Assembly: GCA_905234205.1 (NCBI GenBank)
Contig: CAJOGG010000015.1
Location: forward strand, 1 to 20,209
DNA length: 20,209 nucleotides
Origin: an uncultured Synergistales bacterium
Lineage (GTDB): Bacteria > Synergistota > Synergistia > Synergistales > Aminobacteriaceae
Reading direction: 5' to 3'
The notes beneath the pieces are model-generated. The model searched no databases. It was not told the DNA's origin and worked only from the letters and a program-made list of their open reading frames with translations. Position numbers and translations under genes: made by a program. Below are positions 7,514-15,694 of the stretch, in pieces; the first letter of the stretch is position 1; every line of letters starts with the position of its first letter.

Positions 7514-8819
7514 TTTACCCGAACAACTTGCGATAAGTGGGCTATGCTGGTTTCAGGAGGATTTGCCGGTATGGGAAGCTATAGTTGAGGTCAACACCCC
7601 GCAAGAGATCGACTACAAAACTTTTCCAGCATTGTACGTTCCAGAGATTGCTAAGCTCAAAGACGAGACTGAATATATATGGCGACGAATAAATATTGAA
7701 CCATACACGCCTGAATCTGAATTAGCTAGATCGCAACGTCAAGGAGTTACTTTCAGCCCAAAGACTCGTGAGGCAGGTTTTGCGGCAGTCCTGAAGGATA
7801 TTGAGAACACCGGCGGTTTAGTTTCTCCTGCTGAACTTAGAAACAGTCCTATGAAAGTAGTTGAATGGCTCAAGAAATGTCCTGAGATTGAATTAACTGA
7901 AGGGGCACCTAGAAAAATCCCGTCTAATATACAAAATGCGGCCTTGACTAAACGTGAGAAGCTCTTGCTTGCGAAATCGTGGCTCAATGCTCAAAAGGTT
8001 GAAGCTAACTTAGTGTGGCAATTGCCATTTGATCCGGATTCAAAGACGCCCTTGTGCCCAGAAATGTTTTATAGCCCTGTTTTAGAAGTTGTAGGCGTAT
8101 CAGGAATGAGCTTTGAAGATATGAAGTCGTCAGCGTTATTAGCCGGCTCAAAAATTTACTACATTAACACTGAAACAGAGAGAATAGGCTCAAGGCGAAT
8201 TCCTTCAAACAAAGCTACTGATAATACGTTGAATGCTAAAATGAATCTGACGCTTGATAACAATGGAATGTTGAATGGCAATGTGAAAATTACGCTTGGT
8301 GGAGCTTGGCAAGAGTTTTTGTTGCGAGGCAAGACTGATTCAGGGACTCTAAGAGGCGCGATACTTACATTATTTCCAGTGCTGAAAAATTTCGATGAAG
8401 TAAAATATAGCGTAAAGAAAGATATTCCTGAAATATCGTTTAAAGTCATGAATCAAGTTGGAATTGCCGGGACAGGTAAAGGGATTTTGGCTGTGATACC
8501 GTTTTTTGAGCCTGTTGCTATGAGAAAGCTTGGGACTTACGAATCGCCTATAGAGATCGTATTTCCGTTTGTGGTTGAACAGGAGCTGACGATAGCTTTT
8601 CCGAAGAACGTAAAAGAGTCATTGCTCTCCAACAAAATAGCTAAAGGGCCGGACAAAATTAATTACAGCCACAGTTACACGAACAGACGCCACAGACTTG
8701 AAGCTAAAGCAGCTATTGAAGTAGGACTTCAAACAGTGAGGACGGGCGATGTCTCTACGTTGATAAATTGCTTGGAAAATTGGAGAGCGTTTTCGGCACG
8801 TAACATACCAGTAAGATAA
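7503..8819 (+). CDS. DUF3857/transglutaminase-like protein, C-terminal part, apparently lacking catalytic residues
   Basis: Continuation in the next frame of the secreted protein that begins at 7013. The nominal TTG at 7503 has no ribosome-binding site, so independent translation is doubtful. The segment contains the VNTPQEIDYKTFPAL linker, a region where transglutaminase-like cores usually occur (around TKREKLLLAKSWLNAQKV), and a C-terminal beta domain (PIEIVFPFVVEQELTIAFP and the following 60 residues) like the end of DUF3857 proteins. The usual Gly-x-Cys-x-Asp-Lys active-site stretch is not seen; LTKREK stands at its place, so the core is probably non-enzymatic. It ends 18 nt before argS. 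The role is unknown; I infer an exported structural or binding protein. Confidence 0.55.
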   Translation: MWANLPEQLAISGLCWFQEDLPVWEAIVEVNTPQEIDYKTFPALYVPEIAKLKDETEYIWRRINIEPYTPESELARSQRQGVTFSPKTREAGFAAVLKDIENTGGLVSPAELRNSPMKVVEWLKKCPEIELTEGAPRKIPSNIQNAALTKREKLLLAKSWLNAQKVEANLVWQLPFDPDSKTPLCPEMFYSPVLEVVGVSGMSFEDMKSSALLAGSKIYYINTETERIGSRRIPSNKATDNTLNAKMNLTLDNNGMLNGNVKITLGGAWQEFLLRGKTDSGTLRGAILTLFPVLKNFDEVKYSVKKDIPEISFKVMNQVGIAGTGKGILAVIPFFEPVAMRKLGTYESPIEIVFPFVVEQELTIAFPKNVKESLLSNKIAKGPDKINYSHSYTNRRHRLEAKAAIEVGLQTVRTGDVSTLINCLENWRAFSARNIPVR

Positions 8820-8837
8820 CGAGGTAAGAATTTTATT

Positions 8838-10487
8838 ATGAATGGCAAAAATACTGCGGTAGAGAAATTAAATCAGGCTTTACAAGACGCCATAAGAGCC
8901 CTAGGAGTTGAAGACAATGAAACGGTTTTCGAGATGCCTAGGCGTGAAGGTTGGGGAGATAGAGCCACTACGATAGCAATGAAGCTAGCAAAGACTCTCA
9001 AGACCAAGCCCATTGACATAGCACAGAAATTAGCGGCTAACTTAAATTCAGAGTACATAGACAAAATCGAGACGGTTGGAAGCGGATTCGTGAATGTATT
9101 TCTAAACGGAAAGTTTTACGCTGATGTTGTTGAAGACGCTTTGAAGCAAGGCAACACTTACGGCTCTGTAAATCTTGGCAACAAAAAACGCGTTCAAGTT
9201 GAATTTGTGAGTGCTAACCCTACAGGGCCTTTACATATTGGTCACGGACGAGGCGCGGCGCTTGGTGATTCGGTCGCTAGGATTCTTGAGTTCACTGGCT
9301 GGGACGTTCAACGCGAATATTACGTGAATGACTCCGGCTTACAGATTGAGACACTTGGAAAATCCACGCAGGCAAGATATTTAGAACTACTAGGCAAAGA
9401 ATCACATTTCCCCGAAAACGGCTACAAGGGCGAGTATCTCTACGATATTGCACGAGAAATCATAAACCTTGAGGGCGATAAATTTGCTAACGTGCCTGAA
9501 TCCGAGAGCCTCGAATATTTCAAAAAGTACGCTGCTGAAACGATAATGGCCGGCATCAAAAACGACCTTGAGAATTTCCGCGTGAGGTTCGATAAATTTT
9601 TCCCTGAAGGCTATTTGCACAAAAACGGTCTCGTAAAATCTGCAATGGAGGACTTGAAAGCTCGCGGCTATGCTTACGAACAGGACGGGGCTTTATGGTT
9701 CAAGACTGAAGACACAATCGGCGACGACAAGGACAGAGTTTTAATCAGGGCTAACGGAATCCCAACATATTTTGCTTCTGACATTGCCTATCACAGAGAT
9801 AAATTCATCACGCGAGGCTTCGAAAGAGTTATTGACGTTTGGGGCGCGGATCATCATGGCTATATAGCTCGTGTAAAAGCTGCTATTAAGGCTATGGGAA
9901 AAAATCCAGACGATTTCGACGTGTTATTGATTCAGCTTGTGAATTTGATTCGCGATGGAACTTCCGTGAACATGTCAACGAGGGCTGGCGAATTTGTAAC
10001 GTTGTCAGAAGTTCTCGATGAAACAGGGACGGACGCCGCAAGATTCTTCCTGTTAATGCGCAAGAGTGATAGCAAGCTTGATTTCGATTTAGACTTGGCC
10101 AAGAAACAAGGCAACGATAACCCGGTGTTCTATGTTCAATACGCACATGCAAGGGTCTGCGGACTTGTTCGTGAGTACGAGAAACTAGGCAAGAGCAGTA
10201 AAACTATTTCGCCTTCACTCTTCAACGACAGCAAAGAAGCACGTGAGCTAGCCAATTATATTTCGTTCTTCCCTGACGAGATTAAGGCGGCCTCACAAAC
10301 TTTAGCACCACACTTATTGACGAGTTACGCAATGTCATTAGCGGGAGCCTTCCATTCGTTCTATAACTCTAACAGGATAATAGACGCTGAAGACTCACAG
10401 GCACGAGTGAATTTGGCAAAAGCTGCTGGTTTAGTCGTGAGAGAATGCCTTGATTTAATCGGTGTGAACGCGCCGGAAAGAATGTAA
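8838..10487 (+). CDS. argS: Arginyl-tRNA synthetase
   Basis: Class I synthetase that charges tRNA-Arg with arginine in the cytosol. The 549 residues contain the N-terminal tRNA D-loop-binding domain (about 1-90), the catalytic Rossmann fold with FVSANPTGPLHIGHGRGAALGD (HIGH at 133-136), the motif YYVNDSGLQI, WGADHHGYI and LIRDGTSVNMSTRAGE at the KMSKS position, and the all-helical DALR anticodon-binding domain up to the C-terminus. The KMSKS loop is degenerate (NMSTR), as is common in this enzyme family. The start ATG has a GAGG sequence about 13 nt upstream. The divIC-like gene begins 2 nt after the stop, so the two are translationally linked. Confidence 0.97.
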   Translation: MNGKNTAVEKLNQALQDAIRALGVEDNETVFEMPRREGWGDRATTIAMKLAKTLKTKPIDIAQKLAANLNSEYIDKIETVGSGFVNVFLNGKFYADVVEDALKQGNTYGSVNLGNKKRVQVEFVSANPTGPLHIGHGRGAALGDSVARILEFTGWDVQREYYVNDSGLQIETLGKSTQARYLELLGKESHFPENGYKGEYLYDIAREIINLEGDKFANVPESESLEYFKKYAAETIMAGIKNDLENFRVRFDKFFPEGYLHKNGLVKSAMEDLKARGYAYEQDGALWFKTEDTIGDDKDRVLIRANGIPTYFASDIAYHRDKFITRGFERVIDVWGADHHGYIARVKAAIKAMGKNPDDFDVLLIQLVNLIRDGTSVNMSTRAGEFVTLSEVLDETGTDAARFFLLMRKSDSKLDFDLDLAKKQGNDNPVFYVQYAHARVCGLVREYEKLGKSSKTISPSLFNDSKEARELANYISFFPDEIKAASQTLAPHLLTSYAMSLAGAFHSFYNSNRIIDAEDSQARVNLAKAAGLVVRECLDLIGVNAPERM

Positions 10488-10489
10488 CT

Positions 10490-10798
10490 ATGCCTTCAAT
10501 AAGGCGAATTATTTTCATAACGCTTGCAGTGTTGGGCTTGGCCTTGACGGTGAGCTATTACAGGTTTGAACTTGACCGTATAGCAGAGATACGAGAGGCT
10601 ATAGCTAAGAGTGAAGCAGAGTTAGAAAGAAGGCGCGAGAATGTTCGAGTTTTTCGTGAGAAGGCGGAATTTTATCGCACTCAAGAGGGAATGGAACACA
10701 TTGCGCGAGAACAATATAATCTAGTTGGGAATAATGAGCGAGTCGTTTTGCTTGTGAGTCCTGATGAATATCATGAAGAAGATGAAGAAGCCCCGTAG
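10490..10798 (+). CDS. FtsB/DivIC-family septum formation initiator
   Basis: Small bitopic membrane protein of the cell-division complex, expected to pair with FtsL-type partners and FtsQ/DivIB at the septum. The 102-aa product has a short cytoplasmic start, one membrane helix (about residues 7-24), a periplasmic coiled coil rich in Glu and Arg (about 28-65) and the family's terminal motif AREQYNLVGNNERVVLLV, followed by an acidic tail. It lies 2 nt after argS. The stop codon TAG (10796-10798) is inside the stem of the operon terminator. The family is clear; whether to call it ftsB or divIC is not decidable here. Confidence 0.88.
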   Translation: MPSIRRIIFITLAVLGLALTVSYYRFELDRIAEIREAIAKSEAELERRRENVRVFREKAEFYRTQEGMEHIAREQYNLVGNNERVVLLVSPDEYHEEDEEAP

Positions 10799-10821
10799 AG
10801 ATTCTGCGAGGCTTTTTATTT
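10789..10821 (+). terminator. Rho-independent terminator ending the secA operon
   Basis: The sequence from 10789 to 10813 folds into a stem of ten pairs with a single C-A mismatch and a 3-nt loop (outer stem AGCC/GGCT), followed by TTTTTATTT. It overlaps the last codons and stop of the divIC-like gene. The convergent minus-strand gene ends 6 nt beyond, so the same hairpin may also slow transcription from that side. Confidence 0.85.
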
Positions 10822-10826
10822 GTTGT

Positions 10827-11333
10827 CTATCTGAATTTACGAATCAAACCTGCTCCAATTATCATAAGCGCGAAAATCCCAACGCCCATTTCACAACCGC
10901 CACCGCTTCCACCGCTGACGCCAGAACTGCTGTTATTGTTGTCGGTATCACTATCCAATCCCCTTATGATGTCAAGCCATGCGTCACGTTGATAGATTTT
11001 GATTGTGAATGTAAAATCGCGTTCGTAATTCGCACTCTCCAAAGTCATTACAAATTTATATTCTCCTGCCGTGCTTGGTGTTCCTGCAAGAGTGATCGTT
11101 TTTTGTGCCAAGCTACCCTGGAAATTCAAGCCAGGTGGCAATTCTCCGCTAACAAACGTCCACGAATAGGGTGCCATGTCCCCTGAAGCTGTAGCAATTT
11201 CACTATAAGCAGATCCCACGCCGCCATTGCCAAAACGCGGACTAACTGAAAGAGGAGGTATACGCGATGAAGCAAAAGCAGAGCCAGCCGACAAAACCAC
11301 AACCAAAAATGCAACGTAAAGAATTTTTCTCAT
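10827..11333 (-). CDS. Secreted single Ig-like-domain protein with Synergist-CTERM sorting signal
   Basis: The 168-aa product has a signal peptide (residues 1-21, cleavage likely after SAFA), then one putative Ig-like domain of the He_PIG type (about 25-115) with the hallmark SGELPPGL and AGTPSTAGEYKF strands. A Ser/Gly/Asn-rich linker follows. It ends with a Synergist-CTERM-like signal: SGGSGGGC (Cys147), a hydrophobic helix and the basic end RKFR. Such signals are thought to be processed so that the protein is anchored to the cell envelope. The ATG overlaps the stop of the larger Ig-like gene by 4 nt (ATGA) and has AGGAGG 8 nt upstream, so the two are translated together. The ligand is unknown; adhesion or binding at the surface is an inference. 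Confidence 0.8.
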   Translation of the reverse strand: MRKILYVAFLVVVLSAGSAFASSRIPPLSVSPRFGNGGVGSAYSEIATASGDMAPYSWTFVSGELPPGLNFQGSLAQKTITLAGTPSTAGEYKFVMTLESANYERDFTFTIKIYQRDAWLDIIRGLDSDTDNNNSSSGVSGGSGGGCEMGVGIFALMIIGAGLIRKFR

Positions 11334-12881
11334 TGATAACGCCTCCTTAACATAATTCCAAGTGCTATAACGCTGATAACTCCAAAGCCGCTTTCACAGC
11401 CACCGCCGCCAAGACTGACAGTATGATTAACATTTTCTTCTTTCTTCTCGATCACTTCGATACGCTGTATGTTTGTTGTCGTTCTATCTGTATCATCATA
11501 TGCTTCTTTCTCGGGATCGATCTCGATTAATCCATTCCTGCCAGAAGCTATAGTAACTGTGAAAGATCCGTTCGCAGTTTTGCCGCCAGAATCTTTTACG
11601 CTGAGGGTAAATTCATAAGAGCCGCTTTCTGAAGGAGTTCCTTTGAGAGTTACGTACTCATTATTTGTTCCAGAAGTTTGCAAAGATAATCCAGAAGGTA
11701 ACGAGCCCTCACCAGTCCATGTGCATTTGCCATTATTATCAACAGCCATTATCCAATCCTCATAAGAGGAATTAACATAGCCTGTAGCGAATTTATATTT
11801 GATTGACAATGAAGAAGATGGCAATGAAGGATCTTTGACTGTTATTGTGAATGTTTCTGTAGCAGTTGATGAATCTCTAGTCGCTCTCAACGTGAAAGTA
11901 AACGTCCCTGACTTCGTAACCTCTCCATAAACACAGCCTGCCATCTCATCATTATCTATTTTCAATCCGTCGGGCAAACTTCCTGAAATTACTTCAACAG
12001 AATCCGCTAAAAGATTATCGACCTTAGCAGCAAAGACAACGAAAGGATCTCCAATGGTCAGGGAAAATTCCGTCGGCATTGTCGTTTCATCATATGTATC
12101 TACCAGTGTGAGTTTTTTTGGAACTGGAGGAGTTGAGTCAGCGATCTTCACCGTGAAAGTTTCCTCTGCTTTTCCGTTTTCCGCCTCGTACTTATCCCAC
12201 AAATAAACCGTGAAAGTGTATGTGCCGGCTTTTGTCGGTGTTCCCGATAGTTCGTAGACGTCTTTCGCGGCGCTCAATAATAAACCGTCGGGAAGTGTTC
12301 CGCTGTAGTCCCATTCGTAGGAGTTGTAATCACCATCTTCAGCGTAGATTTTTGAAGAGTAAGGCTCATTTGGTTTTCCGTCCGTGAAACTTTCGCTGAT
12401 TGTTGGCTGCTTGATGTTAGGATTCTTTAGGACTGTTATTGTGATTGACCCCGTAGCAGTCGATGTATTTCCCATAAATGTGTGAGTTGATCTCAACGTT
12501 AAAGGGAATGTCCCCGACCTCGTAGCTGTTCCACGAATAAAATGATCGGAATCTAATTCAAGTCCATCAGGCAGATTTCCACTGACTATTTCGGTAGCTT
12601 TTGCTAGTCTATCATCAACATAGATACCGAGATTGAAAGAAGTCTCCCCCATTGTGCCGGAAAACGTCGTTGAAGCTACACCAGAACTCAAAGTTTTTAC
12701 CGTGAGTGTAGAGGCAAACGAACAGGCCGCAAACCCTAAAATCAACGCGATAAGTAAAGCAAACTTGACAAAATGAATTGTGTGTGAAAGGGATACAATT
12801 TTTTCGAAACGCTGGTGTTTACGCGGAATTACGTTTGAAAGTTGAACCCCCCCCCGGAACATTACGCATGAAAATCTTCAT
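11330..12881 (-). CDS. Four-domain Ig-like surface protein with Synergist-CTERM; poly-G tract near the start puts it out of frame here
   Basis: In the long frame (readable from an ATG at 12860-12862; residue numbers below follow that 510-aa version) there is a signal peptide core (about 33-50), four Ig-like domains (about 52-145, 155-240, 262-342, 352-438), an acidic linker and a Synergist-CTERM end (GGGGC with Cys489, hydrophobic helix, RRRYQ). Domains 1 and 3 resemble each other, as do 2 and 4, giving an A-B-A-B order. The best start is the ATG at 12879-12881, which has AGGAGG 8 nt upstream, but nine Gs (plus 12847-12855) put it in another frame that stops after 20 codons. Eight Gs would fuse it to the long frame. 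With nine, only the ATG at 12862, which lacks a ribosome-binding site, is in frame. This suggests an on/off switch or a homopolymer error. It lies 36 nt after btuD. Confidence 0.8.
12847..12855 (-). repeat. Mononucleotide tract of nine Gs in the 5' coding region
   Basis: Nine consecutive Gs on the minus strand, ten codons after the ribosome-binding-site-supported start of the Ig-like surface gene. Long G tracts are prone to slipped-strand mispairing, and this is the only long G or C homopolymer I noticed in the window. Confidence 0.9.
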
Positions 12882-12911
12882 GGATAAAACCTCCTAAGTG
12901 AATTTGCACAA

Positions 12912-12920
12912 ATTATATCA
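12912..12920 (-). promoter_or_regulatory. Extended -10 promoter for the Ig-like surface genes, embedded in the btuD stop
   Basis: The minus strand reads TGATATAAT: a perfect TATAAT with an extended TG, where the TGA is the btuD stop codon. Transcription would start near 12905, leaving about 24 nt to the ATG at 12881 with its AGGAGG. The -35 region is poor. The surface genes may therefore be transcribed independently of the cobalamin riboswitch, as well as by read-through. Confidence 0.5.
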
Positions 12921-13658
12921 ACAGCACCCCAATTTAGAAAAGAATATCCCGGGTCTTATTGCTGCGTTCACTTGATAGACTTCACGAATTAATTTTTGCG
13001 TCAATATTTCAGCGGGCTTCCCTGTCGCGTAGATCTCTCCGTCCTTCATAACGTACAAACGATCACAATAATTTGATGCGAGATTCAAATCGTGCATTAC
13101 GGTTAAACAAGTTATATCGGGATTGCTTATCATGTTCATGATCTCAAGTTGATAATAAATATCCAAGTGGTTGCCTGGCTCGTCAAGTATTAATATCTCT
13201 GCCTCCTGAACAAATGCGCGCGCTATTAAAGCTCGTTGTTTCTCACCTCCAGATAAGCTCATGAAATTTCTATCGGCTAGTTCAAGCATTCCTACTTGAG
13301 TCAAAGCTTGTGAGATTAATTCGTTGTCGCGATCATTGAAGCTCTCTATCAGGCCTTTGTGTGGATAACGTCCCATTGAGACAATTTCCCGCACCGTGAA
13401 CTCAAATTCGCTTGGCATACTTTGAGGGACAACGGCTAACTTTTTGCTCACGTCCTTAACGTTTATTGCCCACACGTCTAAATCATCAAGCAAGATTTCT
13501 CCCGTTGAAGGCTTGTTCATTCGATATATGCAACGTAACAAGCTTGATTTACCGCTCCCATTAGGGCCTACTATCCCGACTAATTCGCCTTTGTTCACGA
13601 AGAGATTTACGCCGCTTAAAATTTTTCCCCACGAGAGATTCTTAACCTGTAATTTCAT
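12918..13658 (-). CDS. btuD: ABC transporter ATPase, cobalamin/corrinoid importer (BtuD-like)
   Basis: Cytoplasmic ATPase that powers the type II importer formed with the adjacent BtuC-like permease. The 246 residues hold Walker A GPNGSGKSS (31-39), the Q-loop (Gln79), the signature LSGGEKQR (135-142), Walker B ILILDEP (155-161) and the switch His189. This is the FepC/BtuD subfamily, whose members carry corrinoids or ferric siderophores. Its place downstream of a cobalamin riboswitch favours a corrinoid. The start overlaps the permease stop by 4 nt. Confidence 0.9.
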   Translation of the reverse strand: MKLQVKNLSWGKILSGVNLFVNKGELVGIVGPNGSGKSSLLRCIYRMNKPSTGEILLDDLDVWAINVKDVSKKLAVVPQSMPSEFEFTVREIVSMGRYPHKGLIESFNDRDNELISQALTQVGMLELADRNFMSLSGGEKQRALIARAFVQEAEILILDEPGNHLDIYYQLEIMNMISNPDITCLTVMHDLNLASNYCDRLYVMKDGEIYATGKPAEILTQKLIREVYQVNAAIRPGIFFSKLGCC

Positions 13659-14665
13659 TTTTGCGACCTTCTACAAAGTAACCACACAAAGAACGGTGCC
13701 CCAGTGAAGCCTGTTATTATTCCTAATGGCAACTCACGCGGAGCTAAGACCGTACGAGCAAATAAATCCGTGAGTATCAAGAATACTGCCCCGGCCAATG
13801 CACTCACAGGCAAGACGATTCTATGATTGCTTCCGGTTATCATTCTTACGGCGTGAGGAACGATTAAGCCAACGAATCCGATCGAACCACTTACAGAAGT
13901 TATAGCCGCCGTTAAAATTGAGGTCATTACGAACATTAAGCGCCGAAAATTTTTCACGTCAACTCCAAGCGCTGTAGCGTGTTCTTCACCCAACAACATA
14001 GAATCAAGTGAACGAGCATAAATCACGAACACGATCAACGAAGCTAACACTATCATGAATGGCAATTCTATTCGCCCGAAACGTGCGCCGCCAAGGCTTC
14101 CCATAAGCCAAAACATTGCGTTCTCTGCTCCGTTGTGCTTGGTCATGTAGATCATGAAATTTGTTAGGGCGTTAAAGATACACGAGACTGCTAGCCCGGC
14201 CAAGATCATTCGTATAGGCGTCAAACGTCCGGTTTTATAACCCGCGATGACAAACACTCCCGCAAAAGCCGCTAATGCTCCGAAAAATGCCATTACGAAA
14301 ACGTTTATGTAGCCCGTGAGAATCCCGAATACTGCGCCTGTACAAGCACCACTGGAAATTCCCAACAAGTACGGATCTGCTAGAGAGTTGTTGACGAGAG
14401 TTTGAATCACTGCGCCGGAAATTGCTAAACCTGCCCCGGTTATAGCTCCTAATAAAACTCTAGGTAAACGTATTCGCCACACAATGCTGATTTCATTTTG
14501 AGGGTAAATCGAAGAGTCTTGAGTGAGAATTATTCCCCAAACGTGAGAGAATTTTAACGACGCCGAACCCAACGACACGCCCAAAGTAATCGCGATTATG
14601 AGGGCTGCAAATAAAATTAAGACGAGGAACGTAATACGCTCCCCGCCATGAAATTTTTGAGTCAT
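13655..14665 (-). CDS. btuC: ABC transporter permease of the FecCD family, cobalamin/corrinoid importer (BtuC-like)
   Basis: Inner-membrane permease, expected to form a homodimer with about ten helices per subunit. The 336-aa length is typical. Family segments visible are RLPRVLLGAITGAGLAISG, ADPYLLGISSGACTG, and VGLIVPHAVRMITG followed by a conserved helix and LARTVL-like loop near the C-terminus. It begins 6 nt after the binding-protein gene and overlaps the ATPase gene by 4 nt. No strong ribosome-binding site is visible, so translation is probably coupled to the gene upstream. The specificity for cobalamin or a precursor is inferred from the riboswitch. Confidence 0.9.
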   Translation of the reverse strand: MTQKFHGGERITFLVLILFAALIIAITLGVSLGSASLKFSHVWGIILTQDSSIYPQNEISIVWRIRLPRVLLGAITGAGLAISGAVIQTLVNNSLADPYLLGISSGACTGAVFGILTGYINVFVMAFFGALAAFAGVFVIAGYKTGRLTPIRMILAGLAVSCIFNALTNFMIYMTKHNGAENAMFWLMGSLGGARFGRIELPFMIVLASLIVFVIYARSLDSMLLGEEHATALGVDVKNFRRLMFVMTSILTAAITSVSGSIGFVGLIVPHAVRMITGSNHRIVLPVSALAGAVFLILTDLFARTVLAPRELPLGIITGFTGAPFFVWLLCRRSQK

Positions 14666-14671
14666 AAATTG

Positions 14672-15655
14672 CTAGAATAATTCCGGGTAAAACATTTTCG
14701 CGAGTAATTCGAGACCGTGAACAGCTCTTGGCCCTGGATAAGTTTCTTCAACGCGAATGATGTAAATTTTGCCTTCCTTCACAGCTTTTATTCCCTGTAA
14801 GACCGGGTCATTCATGATTAACTGCTTGCGTTCTTCTCCGTTAGTGTTGCCTGTTTCAGAGATTAATATGACATCTGGATCGCGTGCTACAACGTCTTCC
14901 CAAGTCGTCCTAACCCAACTGTCGTCAATGTCATCAAAAACGTTATGAGCGTGAGCAAGTTTTAAGAGTGCGCTTGGCATTGCCTGACCTCCTGGAGTGC
15001 GTGGTGGTTGGTCGTGAGCGTTCCAAGTCTGATAGATGAATACTTCAAGCGGCTTGTCGGAGCTTATTGCCTCAAGTTTTGCCTCAACGTTTGCGACTCG
15101 CGCTTTCATGCTGGCGATTACGGCTTCGGATCTGTCCTCAACGTCAAAGATTTTTCCAAGGTTGCGAATATCGTTATAAGTGTCTTCAAGACTCACAACG
15201 GGCTTCTTCATGATTCGAATCAAAGACTCCGTGATCGCGTAACATTTAATTCCGTGCCTGTCTAACTCGTCGGGCGTGATAGCGTCGGTGACTCCTGCTG
15301 AAGGAATATCGATCCCGTAATTGTAGCCTGACAAGAAGAAATCCGGGTTAGCATTGAGTAAAGGTTCAAGGGTGATATAACCTGGGGTAACGACTGGAAT
15401 TTTTGCTAGGCGGTCAAGATATTCTGGTGAGACATTGTTGTGATATTCGGGGAAGCCTGCATAACCGATTAATTTGTCGTCGAGGTCAAGTGCGAATATT
15501 AATTCGATTATGTTGCTGTCACAATTTGTTATGACTCGTTCGGGAGCTTTCTCAAACGTAACAGAGCGATCACCGTTTTCAATCGTAACTGGATAAGCCA
15601 AGCACGACGACACGGCCACGAAAAGTAACACGAGCGCGATAATAAAGCGTTTCAT
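14672..15655 (-). CDS. btuF: Cobalamin/corrinoid-binding periplasmic protein (BtuF-like)
   Basis: Substrate-binding protein that delivers the ligand to BtuCD. The 327-aa product has an N-terminal export signal and a class III periplasmic-binding fold: PERVITNCDSNIIELIFALDL at the start of lobe 1, a long connecting helix around residues 155-195, and DVILISETG and WVRTTWEDVVARDPDV in lobe 2. The signal ends in VAVSSCLAYP, which fits either signal peptidase I cleavage after CLA or a lipobox with Cys18 (AVSSC), so it could be a lipoprotein. The start has AGGAGG 7 nt upstream. It is the first gene behind the cobalamin riboswitch, which is the main reason for choosing corrinoid over iron-siderophore specificity. 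Confidence 0.85.
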   Translation of the reverse strand: MKRFIIALVLLFVAVSSCLAYPVTIENGDRSVTFEKAPERVITNCDSNIIELIFALDLDDKLIGYAGFPEYHNNVSPEYLDRLAKIPVVTPGYITLEPLLNANPDFFLSGYNYGIDIPSAGVTDAITPDELDRHGIKCYAITESLIRIMKKPVVSLEDTYNDIRNLGKIFDVEDRSEAVIASMKARVANVEAKLEAISSDKPLEVFIYQTWNAHDQPPRTPGGQAMPSALLKLAHAHNVFDDIDDSWVRTTWEDVVARDPDVILISETGNTNGEERKQLIMNDPVLQGIKAVKEGKIYIIRVEETYPGPRAVHGLELLAKMFYPELF

Positions 15656-15694
15656 AATAAATCCTCCTGTCCAGAGATTTTTACTAAAATTTAT

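Noticed and set aside
7500..7515. Programmed +1 frameshift in the DUF3857-like gene
   Set aside because: A stop follows GGC, but there is no prfB-like CTT-TGA context or upstream Shine-Dalgarno stimulator; an indel is simpler.
10764..11186. Plus-strand 140-codon ORF over the small Ig-like gene
   Set aside because: It overlaps the terminator and is antisense to a convincing secreted protein; composition is that of a shadow frame.
13655..15655. Ferric-siderophore importer instead of corrinoid importer
   Set aside because: The protein families overlap, but the cobalamin riboswitch immediately upstream decides in favour of corrinoid.
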